Assembly (NCBI GenBank): GCA_036271875.1
Contig: DATAZU010000030.1
Coordinates: 1-21,285 of the forward strand
Length of the DNA: 21,285 nucleotides
Direction of reading: 5' to 3'
DNA from: Galbitalea sp036271875
Lineage (GTDB): Bacteria; Actinomycetota; Actinomycetes; Actinomycetales; Microbacteriaceae
The translations under genes were made by a program, and so were the position numbers. The stretch's first letter is position 1; each line of letters begins with the position of its first letter. The notes beneath the pieces are model-generated. The model saw only the letters and a list, made by a program, of their open reading frames with translations, made no database searches and was not told the DNA's origin. This document shows, piece by piece, positions 1 through 6,412 of this stretch.

Positions 1-146
1 ACGCAGCGACCTACCCCAGCGACGAGGCCAGAGCCGACACCTATCCCGCCTGGCTCCATCACTACAATCACCACAGACCCCACACCGGCATCGGCGGCCA
101 AGTTCCCTCAGACCGCGTCCACAACCTCACAGGGAACTACACCTAG
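1..146 (+). CDS. IS481-type transposase, C-terminal end (5' truncated by window)
   Basis: The frame is open from position 3 and ends at TAG 144-146, leaving about 47 residues. The visible tail contains YPSDEARADTYPAWLHHYN followed by HHRPHTGIGG and an SDRVHNLTGNYT ending. This is the typical last helix and tail of the DDE integrase core of IS481-family transposases in Actinobacteria, where the W-x-x-x-YN-x-x-RPH block follows the last catalytic Glu. The catalytic residues and the left end of the element lie outside the window, so completeness cannot be judged. The reading frame runs intact to its natural end. No terminal inverted repeat was recognised after the stop. The stop overlaps the stop of the convergent downstream gene within one CTAG. 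Confidence 0.8.
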   Translation, partial: AATYPSDEARADTYPAWLHHYNHHRPHTGIGGQVPSDRVHNLTGNYT

Positions 147-421
147 TACTCGAGGAACATCGATTCGACGGGCTCGTCTTCCCAGAGGTCCCACGGGTCA
201 CCCTGCGCGGAGGCGAAGAGCGCATCTGAGGCCGCCTCGAACGCATCCATCGACTCCCACATTGAGATCCCGACCAAGCGCTCGCCATCGATCTCCTTCC
301 ATCCGTTGATTCGAATCAGTCCAGGATGGCCGGCCGCCGCTGCGTCCACTCGCCGCATTGATGCGAGAACGTCGCCCCGATATTCGGGCTTCGGATGATG
401 GATGGCGAGATGAGTGATCAT
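143..421 (-). CDS. ABM-like (antibiotic biosynthesis monooxygenase fold) small protein
   Basis: This is a 92-aa protein starting MITHLAIHHPKPEYRGD. The ATG at 421-419 is chosen because an AAGG-type ribosome site precedes it and the open frame further upstream runs into the neighbouring gene. The pattern fits the dimeric ABM ferredoxin-like fold: a first beta strand, a helix rich in Ala/Asp, a GHPGLIRINGW strand, LVGISMWESMDAFEAA and a C-terminal strand. Family members act as cofactor-free monooxygenases, or as haem- or quinone-related stress proteins, so the substrate is unknown. It is the last gene of a minus-strand group, 35 bases after the MFS gene. Its stop codon coincides with the end of the IS481 transposase, so its C-terminus may have been altered by the insertion. 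Confidence 0.7.
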   Translation of the reverse strand: MITHLAIHHPKPEYRGDVLASMRRVDAAAAGHPGLIRINGWKEIDGERLVGISMWESMDAFEAASDALFASAQGDPWDLWEDEPVESMFLEY

Positions 422-456
422 CCCAACAGCCTTGCATGCTCCTGCCCCTCGGAGCA

Positions 457-1809
457 CTAGGGAGTTGGGTTCGACGAGTCGTAGTGGCGGAACGTGCGCT
501 GGGAGCGCAGAAGGGTCGCGATGATGACGACGATCGCGATGCCTCCCAGCAACGGCGGGAGCCACAGCGCGCCGATCGCGGCGATCGCACCGACGTAGAG
601 GTCGCCGAGCCGAGGCCCGCCGGTGACCACGATCGTGAACACACCCTGCAGGCGACCGCGCATGCTGTCCGGCACCGCTGACTGAAGAATGGTCTGCCGG
701 AAGATCGAGCTAATGTTGTCTGCGGCGCCGGCACCTGCGAGAACGACGGATGCGACGATGATCGCGATCAGGTTGGGCTCGACCGCGGCTGCTCCGGCCT
801 TTCCAGTGAGACCCCGATCGGCGACGAGGGCGACCACGCCGAACGCGGCGATGAACGTCCCATAGATGGCTATTGACCATCCGATTGCCCTGCCCTGCAA
901 ACGGACGTGTCCGGTCTGTCCCGAGAAGATGCTGCTGATGAACGCGCCGACCGCTCCGGCGGCCGTGAGGATGCCGACCGTCACTGCGCCGCCACCGAGC
1001 ACGAGCGCACCGAGTGCCGGGAACAGAACACGAGGTTGGCCGAAGGTCATTGCGACGATGTCCACGAGGAAGGACATCCGCACGTTCGGCGCGGTCCTTA
1101 GGAACGCGATGCCATACCGAAGCGACTCGAGTCCTGGTCGCTGGATCTCACCCTGCGGCAGCAGCTTGGGCAGGGAGAGAATGCCGACGAAGGCGCTCAG
1201 AAAAAGAACGATGTCGACCGAGTACGTCCAGGCGAAGCCGACGCTCGCGACCAGGACTCCTGCGACAGCGGGTCCAACGGTGACCATCAGTCCGTTTGAG
1301 ATGCCGTTCAGGGCGGCCGCCGCGGGCACCAGCCGACGCGGAAGGATGCGCGGCGTGATCGCCGCGCGCACCGCACCGATCACGGTGACGGCGACCGCGT
1401 TGGCGCTTGTCACCAGATAGAACGGCCCGACGTCTGTGACTCCGGTGAGTGTCAAGATCACGAGCGCGATTGTTGTCGCCCATGCGATGCACGCCGCTAC
1501 GAACAGGATGAGGCGACGATCGAACGCGTCGGCCAGCATCCCGCCGTATAGCCCGGCAAGGATCATGGGGAGGAGGGCTATCCCGCCGACGAGCGCAACC
1601 GCGAAGGTCGAGCCGGTCAAGTGGTAAATCTGCAGTCCGACGGCCACGATAGTCATCTGGCCGCCGACGCCCGAGATTGTGTTTCCGTACCAGAGCCGGG
1701 CGAACGACGGACTCTCGCGTAGCGGAGAGAGATCGACGAAATGAGTGCGTCTTGCGGGGGAGTCTTCGGGCGGTTTGTCCGCGTTCGACTCGATACTCAC
1801 TGCATCCAT
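457..1809 (-). CDS. MFS transporter (EntS/MFS_3-like efflux permease)
   Basis: The product is 450 aa with about 12 hydrophobic segments, preceded by a soluble N-terminus of about 40 residues. The block SFARLWYGNTISGVGGQM, the loop GGMLADAFDRR (MFS motif A, G-x-L-A-D-x-x-x-R-R) and a second-half SMRGRLQG loop are typical of MFS_3 proteins, the group that includes the enterobactin exporter EntS. It should work as a proton-coupled exporter in the cytoplasmic membrane; the substrate is unknown. The start is the ATG at 1809-1807, with GAGGGC just upstream and only 13 bases after the stop of the upstream gene. The longer open frame would overlap that gene. It is probably co-transcribed with the SRPBCC gene before it and the ABM gene after it. 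Confidence 0.85.
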   Translation of the reverse strand: MDAVSIESNADKPPEDSPARRTHFVDLSPLRESPSFARLWYGNTISGVGGQMTIVAVGLQIYHLTGSTFAVALVGGIALLPMILAGLYGGMLADAFDRRLILFVAACIAWATTIALVILTLTGVTDVGPFYLVTSANAVAVTVIGAVRAAITPRILPRRLVPAAAALNGISNGLMVTVGPAVAGVLVASVGFAWTYSVDIVLFLSAFVGILSLPKLLPQGEIQRPGLESLRYGIAFLRTAPNVRMSFLVDIVAMTFGQPRVLFPALGALVLGGGAVTVGILTAAGAVGAFISSIFSGQTGHVRLQGRAIGWSIAIYGTFIAAFGVVALVADRGLTGKAGAAAVEPNLIAIIVASVVLAGAGAADNISSIFRQTILQSAVPDSMRGRLQGVFTIVVTGGPRLGDLYVGAIAAIGALWLPPLLGGIAIVVIIATLLRSQRTFRHYDSSNPTP

Positions 1810-1822
1810 TCTGCCCTCTGCG

Positions 1823-2221
1823 TTATGGCCCGAATTCCTCCATACGATCGCGAAGCCGAGCGAGGTCCGCACGGACGAGAGCGACATCCCGCTCGAAGTC
1901 CGCATTGGAGGTGCTGGGAAGCCGGACCACCGTAAAAACGACTTCGGCCCCACCATCCTTCTGGAGCACCCGCATCGGATTACGGACTATCGTGCCGTCG
2001 GGAAGGGTGACATCGTGATCGAGGATCCCGACGGTCTGGTCGCCCACGAATGTGACTTCGACGACGCCCATGGGGGAGTCGGTGAACCAGCGGCGACCTT
2101 CACGCCGAATGCCGGCGCTGAGACCGGCAGCCCAGAGCGGCAGGTTCTCGGGATTGCCCGCGAAGGCTGCCACTGTTTCGGCAGATCGACCGATGAATTG
2201 CGACACCCGCTGCTGCGCCAC
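1823..2221 (-). CDS. SRPBCC-like (polyketide cyclase/dehydrase-type) protein
   Basis: This 132-aa protein starts at GTG 2221-2219, with GGAGG about 6 bases upstream. The opening (VSQFIGRSAETVAAFAGNPENLPLWAAGLS) matches the start of SRPBCC/START-like ligand-binding proteins: a beta strand, a 'V..F..NP..LP.W' helix pair and then an antiparallel sheet. The central part (GVVEVTFVGDQTVGILDHDVTLPDG) and the long C-terminal helix (ADFERDVALVRADLARLRDRMEEF) agree with this fold. The function may be binding or converting a small hydrophobic ligand. It is the first gene of the minus-strand group, with the MFS gene 13 bases downstream. A tRNA-Val gene lies 36 bases upstream, so the promoter may be that of the tRNA. 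Confidence 0.7.
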   Translation of the reverse strand: MAQQRVSQFIGRSAETVAAFAGNPENLPLWAAGLSAGIRREGRRWFTDSPMGVVEVTFVGDQTVGILDHDVTLPDGTIVRNPMRVLQKDGGAEVVFTVVRLPSTSNADFERDVALVRADLARLRDRMEEFGP

Positions 2222-2257
2222 ATGTCCTCCGCGATGCTGGTGGGCCGCCGTGCGTTG

Positions 2258-2330
2258 TGGGCGATACCGGACTCGAACCGATGACCTCTTCCGTGTGAAG
2301 GAAGCGCGCTACCAACTGCGCCAATCGCCC
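2258..2330 (-). tRNA. tRNA-Val (anticodon CAC)
   Basis: Read on the minus strand, GGGCGAT (2330-2324) pairs with ATCGCCC (2265-2259). The D arm has GCGC/GCGC, the anticodon stem is CTTCC/GGAAG around the loop TTCACAC (anticodon CAC), and the T arm is ATCGG-TTCGAGT-CCGGT. The discriminator is A and no CCA is encoded. It reads Val codon GUG. It diverges from the gene beginning near 2404. Confidence 0.95.
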
Positions 2331-2412
2331 GAGAAAACGGACACAGAACAGCGTAGCGCGAATCCACTGCGCTGCTGCTCGACGCCCGGCGCGCGTCGAT
2401 AGGATGTCGCTC

Positions 2413-2868
2413 ATGACCGCAACTGATGTGCCCTCGCCGCCACCGCCCGCCCCGACTCGTATCGGGCAACCCGTCGTTGCAGGTCCGCCGAAGCCGCCGA
2501 TATCGGTGATGGCGGTGATCTCGTTGGCGCTGATTGTGTTGACGTCGATTGGCTACATGACCGCGAAGACACTGGTGCCGGTGTTTGACAACCCGTCGTT
2601 CGAGAAGCAGGTAAACACCATTGCGGATGTCTTCGGCGTCCTCGGATTCCTGTCTATCGTTCCGATTGCGGCCAGCATTGTTCTCGGGCATCTCGCGGCG
2701 CGAGCGACTTCGGGACCCAGGCGCGGACGCGCGCTCGGTATTGCCGGATTGAGTGTTGGGTACCTGCTGCTTGCGCTTTACTTTAATCGGATCATCGTCT
2801 CGATCATTGCCGTGGCCGTGTTTCCGCATGGTGCAGATTTCCTCGACAACAACTTTTTCTGGGCCTAA
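2413..2868 (+). CDS. DUF4190-like small membrane protein
   Basis: This is a protein of about 151 aa. It has a proline-rich cytoplasmic N-terminus (SPPPPAPTRIGQPVVAGPPKPP) and then three or four hydrophobic segments. In the 151-aa numbering they are roughly residues 30-52, 72-97 and 105-137. This organisation is common in actinobacterial DUF4190-type proteins, but I see no diagnostic motif and do not know the role. ATG 2413 is chosen because AGGA lies 8 bases upstream; an in-frame ATG at 2404 (three residues longer) is possible but has no ribosome site at a proper distance. It is monocistronic between the divergent tRNA-Val and the tRNA-Gly. Confidence 0.7.
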   Translation: MTATDVPSPPPPAPTRIGQPVVAGPPKPPISVMAVISLALIVLTSIGYMTAKTLVPVFDNPSFEKQVNTIADVFGVLGFLSIVPIAASIVLGHLAARATSGPRRGRALGIAGLSVGYLLLALYFNRIIVSIIAVAVFPHGADFLDNNFFWA

Positions 2869-2900
2869 CCGCGAGAGTTCTGTAACAGACGCCGCGTCGG

Positions 2901-2930
2901 TTGGTCTTCGTCCGCGGCATCCGGTACAGT
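2901..2930 (+). promoter_or_regulatory. Putative promoter of tRNA-Gly
   Basis: TTGGTC (2901-2906) and TACAGT (2925-2930) are 18 bases apart and lie 27 bases before the tRNA-Gly gene. The -10 fits the actinobacterial TANNNT pattern. It was read by eye only. Confidence 0.5.
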
Positions 2931-2957
2931 CGTGAGGCACGCAGAAATGCGGGCAAT

Positions 2958-3029
2958 GCGGATGTGGCGCAGTGGTAGCGCATCACCTTGCCAAGGTGAG
3001 GGTCGCGAGTTCGAATCTCGTCATCCGCT
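2958..3029 (+). tRNA. tRNA-Gly (anticodon GCC)
   Basis: The acceptor GCGGATG pairs with CATCCGC (3022-3028). The anticodon stem TCACC/GGTGA surrounds TTGCCAA (anticodon GCC). The T arm is GCGAG-TTCGAAT-CTCGT. The discriminator is T and no CCA is encoded. It is first of the plus-strand Gly-Cys-Val run. Confidence 0.96.
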
Positions 3030-3073
3030 CGAGTGAAGACTCATGGTTTACCACCATGTGGTTGCAACACCGT

Positions 3074-3147
3074 GGTGGCGTGGCCGAGTGGTCAGGCACC
3101 GGCCTGCAAAGCCGTTTACACGGGTTCGAATCCCGTCGCCACCTCCA
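3074..3147 (+). tRNA. tRNA-Cys (anticodon GCA), CCA encoded
   Basis: The acceptor GGTGGCG pairs with CGCCACC (3137-3143). The discriminator T, normal for tRNA-Cys, is followed by a genomically encoded CCA (3145-3147). The anticodon loop CTGCAAA gives anticodon GCA. The first anticodon-stem position appears to be a C-U mismatch (27-43); the other four pairs are sound. The T arm is CGGG-TTCGAAT-CCCG. Confidence 0.94.
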
Positions 3148-3198
3148 CTCTGTACTTGAACGCTGCTTCGCTCACAACTAATTGAATAATTTCCGCTT

Positions 3199-3270
3199 GG
3201 GCGGTTGGCGCAGCGGTAGCGCGCTTCCCTGACACGGAAGAGGTCGCTGGTTCGATCCCAGTACCGCCCA
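3199..3270 (+). tRNA. tRNA-Val (anticodon GAC)
   Basis: The acceptor GGGCGGT pairs with ACCGCCC (3263-3269), discriminator A, with no CCA encoded. The anticodon stem CTTCC/GGAAG surrounds CTGACAC (anticodon GAC, reading GUC and GUU). The T arm is GCTGG-TTCGATC-CCAGT. With tRNA-Val(CAC) on the other strand this gives two Val isoacceptors within 1 kb. Confidence 0.96.
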
Positions 3271-3278
3271 CTGAAAAG

Positions 3279-3301
3279 GCCCCGGAACTCCGGGGCTTTT
3301 T
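3279..3301 (+). terminator. Intrinsic terminator of the tRNA cluster
   Basis: GCCCCGG (3279-3285), loop AACT and CCGGGGC (3290-3296) form a 7-bp all-GC stem followed by TTTTT. It lies 8 bases after tRNA-Val. Confidence 0.9.
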
Positions 3302-3436
3302 CATGCCCAGCTCGATGCGCGCAACACGCGCGCAATATCAACCACGTCCGGAGGCCGAATTGTCAGCAACCGTCTCCGCATGTCACTCAGTTAGCGCCTC
3401 GATGGAACATCCGTCACCGCGCGAAAGGCGCGCACG

Positions 3437-4156
3437 ATGATTTGGATCGGGCTGATGGCGGCGTTCTTCTCCACGCTGAACTGGAGTGAATTCATCCCGA
3501 ACGTGCTGATCGACTTATGCATTGGCGGCGGCGTCGGATGGTGGCTGAATCGATCCCAACGGGTTGCCGAAGACAGACGTGAACTGTTTGAGACGAAGGC
3601 TGCATGGGACGATTTTCGGGCAGAGGCCGAGATCATCCTGAGGTCGACCCAGATCGATCCCAAAGAGTGGGTGGGTGCCGACTTCGAAACAGCGTTTCGT
3701 GACGGCAATGCAGAGCTTCGCGCGTTGATCGCGACCCGGGCGGTGAGACTGCCGGTGTGGTCGAAGGTCATCAGGGGAGACTCAGAACTTGATGCTTTCG
3801 AGCAACTGGCCAATGACGATCGTCGGGTGCGCGAATGTCTAAAGTCGTGGGAGGTTAGCTGTCGAAGCGCCTTTGCGAGGCTGTATCCGGATGCGAGGGG
3901 TGATGCCTCTCCAGTCCTGTGGTACGTCCAAGGTGCGGTGTTGGGACTGTCGATCGCAGAGACAGGAAAGGCGCTCGGTTTGTCAAAGCCGTTGCGGATC
4001 CGGGGGAACGGTCGCTCCGTGCTCAATGCTGACGACGTGGTCACGAGCGTGCTGGACGATGAAGTCTTCGCAAAGAAAGTCGCAAAGGTGCGGCCAGCTC
4101 TTGCCGCGTTCGTCGTGCACTACGCCCGCCTGAGATCCATGGTCGAGGCCGAATAG
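3437..4156 (+). CDS. Uncharacterised membrane-anchored protein (239 aa)
   Basis: I do not recognise the family. The N-terminus has two short hydrophobic stretches, MIWIGLMAAFFSTLNW (1-16) and FIPNVLIDLCIGGGVGWWLN (19-38), which could be a hairpin or one membrane anchor. A basic, charged, helix-rich cytoplasmic part follows (RSQRVAEDRRELFETKAAWDDFRAEAEIILRS) up to the C-terminus. This layout resembles small sensor or effector proteins with a short membrane anchor, but no motif was identified. The start is ATG 3437, with AAAGG 8 bases upstream inside a small hairpin loop. It stands alone between the tRNA terminator and its own terminator at 4199-4224. Its position directly after a tRNA cluster is a usual site for acquired genes. 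Confidence 0.65.
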   Translation: MIWIGLMAAFFSTLNWSEFIPNVLIDLCIGGGVGWWLNRSQRVAEDRRELFETKAAWDDFRAEAEIILRSTQIDPKEWVGADFETAFRDGNAELRALIATRAVRLPVWSKVIRGDSELDAFEQLANDDRRVRECLKSWEVSCRSAFARLYPDARGDASPVLWYVQGAVLGLSIAETGKALGLSKPLRIRGNGRSVLNADDVVTSVLDDEVFAKKVAKVRPALAAFVVHYARLRSMVEAE

Positions 4157-4198
4157 ATTCGTGGCCCGGCGGGGTCGGCGTCCCGCTACCGCCCCACG

Positions 4199-4224
4199 AA
4201 AACCCTTGAGAAATCAAGGGTTTT
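4199..4224 (+). terminator. Intrinsic terminator (works in both directions)
   Basis: AAAACCCTTGA (4199-4209), loop GAAA and TCAAGGGTTTT (4214-4224) form a perfect 11-bp stem with A- and T-tracts on its outer ends. It lies 42 bases after the unknown 239-aa gene. Confidence 0.88.
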
Positions 4225-4321
4225 CTGTCCGCCTCGCCAGCTCTCGCAGAGCTCTGCCATCAGACTCAGCGCGGGAGCACGCCAGGCCACAAAGCGTAAG
4301 TTGTTGACTGGAGGCGAAACG

Positions 4322-4681
4322 ATGCGGGTCAAGCGAGTCATCGCCGATCTAAGCGTTGCGGACGTCAACGCGGCGAAAGGCTTTTATGTGGACTACCTGG
4401 GGTTGAGTTCTGAGGAGTTCAGCCTGGGCTGGGTCGCCCGGTATGTCTCGCCGCCAACCGGCGCCGGGGTGCAGCTTGTCACGAAAGATGCGACTGCGAA
4501 GGAGAACCCAGCGGTGTCGGTGCTGATCGACCCCGAAGATGTGGATCAGGCTTACGCGGAGGCGCAGAAACGCGGATACGAGATAGTGCATCCCCTCACC
4601 GCCGAGCGATGGGGTCCGCGCAGGTTCTTTGTGCGCGCGCCGGACGGCACTGTCCTGAACATCGTGGGACATCGAGACTGA
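4322..4681 (+). CDS. VOC/glyoxalase-bleomycin resistance-like protein
   Basis: This 119-aa protein has the shape of a single-unit VOC domain. The opening strand is VKRVIADLSVADVNAAKGFYVDYLGLS, typical of 'D...A..FY.d.LGL'. Then come WVARYVSP..GAGVQLVT, the second-half VSVLIDPEDVDQAYAEAQKRGYEIVHPLT and the closing WGPRRFFVRAPDGTVLNIVGH. Family members are metal-dependent dioxygenases, isomerases, or antibiotic-binding proteins. The substrate cannot be told from the sequence. ATG 4322 is chosen over upstream in-frame TTG codons because GGAGG lies 7 bases before it. It appears monocistronic. Confidence 0.85.
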   Translation: MRVKRVIADLSVADVNAAKGFYVDYLGLSSEEFSLGWVARYVSPPTGAGVQLVTKDATAKENPAVSVLIDPEDVDQAYAEAQKRGYEIVHPLTAERWGPRRFFVRAPDGTVLNIVGHRD

Positions 4682-4755
4682 GCCGAGTCCCGCGCGGGCG
4701 GCAGCTGGCCCCGCCCCAATCCGTCGATTGAACCTGTGGCAAGGATCTACTATTC

Positions 4756-5364
4756 CTAGCGCCGGTCGAGATCCTCGAGCAGAACGGGAAGCAGTACCGC
4801 GAGGTTCTCTTCCCTGGTGACCTGATGGCCCTTGGCGAGAGGCAGCGAGAACTCTGAGCCGCCGAGGGTCAGATTGAGGCGAATGCGAGTCGGCCAGTTT
4901 GCGTCGTGACGTGCCTCACTGACATCCAGGAGTTCGATGCTCGAGATGTCTCGCCGCGACTGCACCCATACGCGCGACGTGAACGATGCCTGGCCGCCCG
5001 AGTCTTCAGCCGGCGACAGTTCAGCGCGCACGATGAGCCGTGCTGTCAGGGCGACGAGTTCGCCCGAGCCACCGGGACGGATGCTTCCCGTCACGTAGAG
5101 AATCGATTCAACTCGACACAGCGCGAGGATCTTGTCAACGACCTTCACCTGATCGCGCGGTAGTTCGTCGTCGGTGACGTCGGCGCTCGATTTCCAGTAT
5201 CCGTATTCGACCACCATCGAGATTCGATCGTTGAGATCGCGCTTGAGGATGTCCCAGTCGATGTCGATTGACCGCAGTTCGTCCGACGGCGCGAGCGTGA
5301 GAACTGAGTCACGAACGCGCCCGTCGGAGGCGTGCTGAAGAGCATCGGGTAAGTGCGTTGGCAT
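4756..5364 (-). CDS. Uncharacterised protein (202 aa)
   Basis: I do not recognise this protein. It is soluble, without signal peptide or membrane segment. A mixed alpha/beta N-terminal part (LRSIDIDWDILKRDLNDRISMVVEYGYWKS) is followed by a strand-rich C-terminal half that ends with EENLAVLLPVLLEDLDRR. The start is ATG 5364-5362, with GAGGAGG 5 bases upstream; the longer open frame would run through the divergent gene's control region. It shares a 65-base divergent promoter region with the SRAP gene, which contains a small CCCCC/GGGGG hairpin (5394-5409). No further functional clue was found. Confidence 0.7.
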   Translation of the reverse strand: MPTHLPDALQHASDGRVRDSVLTLAPSDELRSIDIDWDILKRDLNDRISMVVEYGYWKSSADVTDDELPRDQVKVVDKILALCRVESILYVTGSIRPGGSGELVALTARLIVRAELSPAEDSGGQASFTSRVWVQSRRDISSIELLDVSEARHDANWPTRIRLNLTLGGSEFSLPLAKGHQVTREENLAVLLPVLLEDLDRR

Positions 5365-5429
5365 GCTTGCCTCCTCGGGTAGTGCCAGTATGGCCCCCAA
5401 AGACGGGGGTACGCGGGAGGATAGGCCGT

Positions 5430-6152
5430 ATGTGTGGGCGTTTCGTTTTGGACAAAAGGTCGGAAGATCTGGTGCAGGCATTCAACGCGGAGGATGACGA
5501 GTACGGCGACTGGATTCCCAGCTACTCTCTAGCACCGACCGACACCGTCCCGATCATCCGCGAGCGCAGGCACAAAGACTCCGGCGAAGTCTCGAGGAGT
5601 CTCGATCCGGCCGTATGGGACTTTCATCCCGCGTTCATGCGTGACTCGAAACGACCCCAGTTCAACGCGCGAATCGAAACCGTCTCGAGCAACGGCCTGT
5701 GGAAGAACGCCTTCGCGAGTTCGCGCTGCATCGTCCCAATGCGCGGCTACTACGAGTGGTCCGAACTCGACGAGAACGGCAAGAAGGTGAAGCAGCCCCA
5801 CTTCATCCATGGGATATCGGATCTTCTCGCGGCCGCCGGAATCTACACGGTTCGAAAAGTGGACAACGAGTGGATCGTCTCGACGGCCATCATCACTCGA
5901 GAGGCGCAGGATGCCTCGGGCGAGGTGCACGACCGGATGCCCGTCTTCCTCGTTCCCACCGTGTACGACGAGTGGCTCAACCCGGCCAAGCTCGAGACCG
6001 ACTCCGAGCGTGAGCATCTTCTGTCGCTTCTCGACGTGGTGTCAGACCAGGTCGCCTCGACCATCACCACGTACGAAGTGGATCGGCGAGTGAACAACAG
6101 CCGGGCGATCGACCCGCAGGATCCCGACCTGATGCGCGGGCATGCCAGGTAG
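5430..6152 (+). CDS. SRAP domain protein (YedK/HMCES-like abasic-site DNA-protein crosslinker)
   Basis: This 240-aa protein starts MCGRFVLD. After Met removal, Cys2 is the nucleophile that forms a thiazolidine crosslink with abasic sites in single-stranded DNA in this family. Other family landmarks are FNARIET (Asn79), RGYYEW (Glu109) and HDRMPVFL (His167). The block normally reading 'WGL.P.W' is here VWDFHPAFM, so the second conserved block diverges from YedK. The start is ATG 5430, with GGGAGG 9 bases upstream; only this start puts Cys at position 2. The role is protection of abasic sites during replication, in the cytoplasm or at the nucleoid. It is divergent from the 202-aa unknown gene and no SOS box is seen in the shared spacer. 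Confidence 0.92.
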   Translation: MCGRFVLDKRSEDLVQAFNAEDDEYGDWIPSYSLAPTDTVPIIRERRHKDSGEVSRSLDPAVWDFHPAFMRDSKRPQFNARIETVSSNGLWKNAFASSRCIVPMRGYYEWSELDENGKKVKQPHFIHGISDLLAAAGIYTVRKVDNEWIVSTAIITREAQDASGEVHDRMPVFLVPTVYDEWLNPAKLETDSEREHLLSLLDVVSDQVASTITTYEVDRRVNNSRAIDPQDPDLMRGHAR

Positions 6153-6412
6153 AGCGCCGTCGCGGCAAACATCCGTGTGCTGCACGGATGTGCGCGGGGG
6201 AGTCTGAACCGATTCTTGGATGGTCACCACCCGGTGGCCGAAATCGGGAGAGAACGATGCCTGCATCGAGTCCTCGGACGTCTGACGACACTTCACAATG
6301 TCTGAAGCAGTCTCGTCCTGATTCCTGAGGCCGGAACTACACAGCGCCTCCCGGCGGCGTGTTCGGGCGCGCCGCCGGCCCATCTCACTCGATACGCAAC
6401 TGAAAGAGATCA
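6153..6412. other. Intergenic region with two hairpins
   Basis: No credible gene is seen in these 260 bases. ACATCCGTG/CACGGATGT (6169-6177 and 6183-6191, 5-base loop) is a perfect hairpin 17 bases after the SRAP stop and probably ends that transcript, although no T-run follows. CCGGCGGCG/CGCCGCCGG (6351-6359 and 6370-6378) is a second perfect hairpin 34 bases before the next start. The promoter of the downstream gene is presumably here but was not located with confidence. Confidence 0.6.

Noticed and set aside
457..1956. Long start of the MFS gene at 1956
   Set aside because: It would overlap the SRPBCC gene by more than 130 bases. The ATG at 1809 has a ribosome site and leads into a normal MFS N-terminus.
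3260..4205. Imperfect direct repeat TACCGCCC-ACTGAAAA (at the tRNA-Val 3' end) and TACCGCCCCACGAAAA near 4185, as att-like ends of a small island
   Set aside because: The match needs two single-base gaps, both copies lie just before terminator hairpins with A-tracts, and no integrase is present between them.
5394..5409. CCCCC/GGGGG hairpin between the SRAP gene and its divergent neighbour as an operator
   Set aside because: The stem is only 5 bp in GC-rich DNA with nothing linking it to a regulator.
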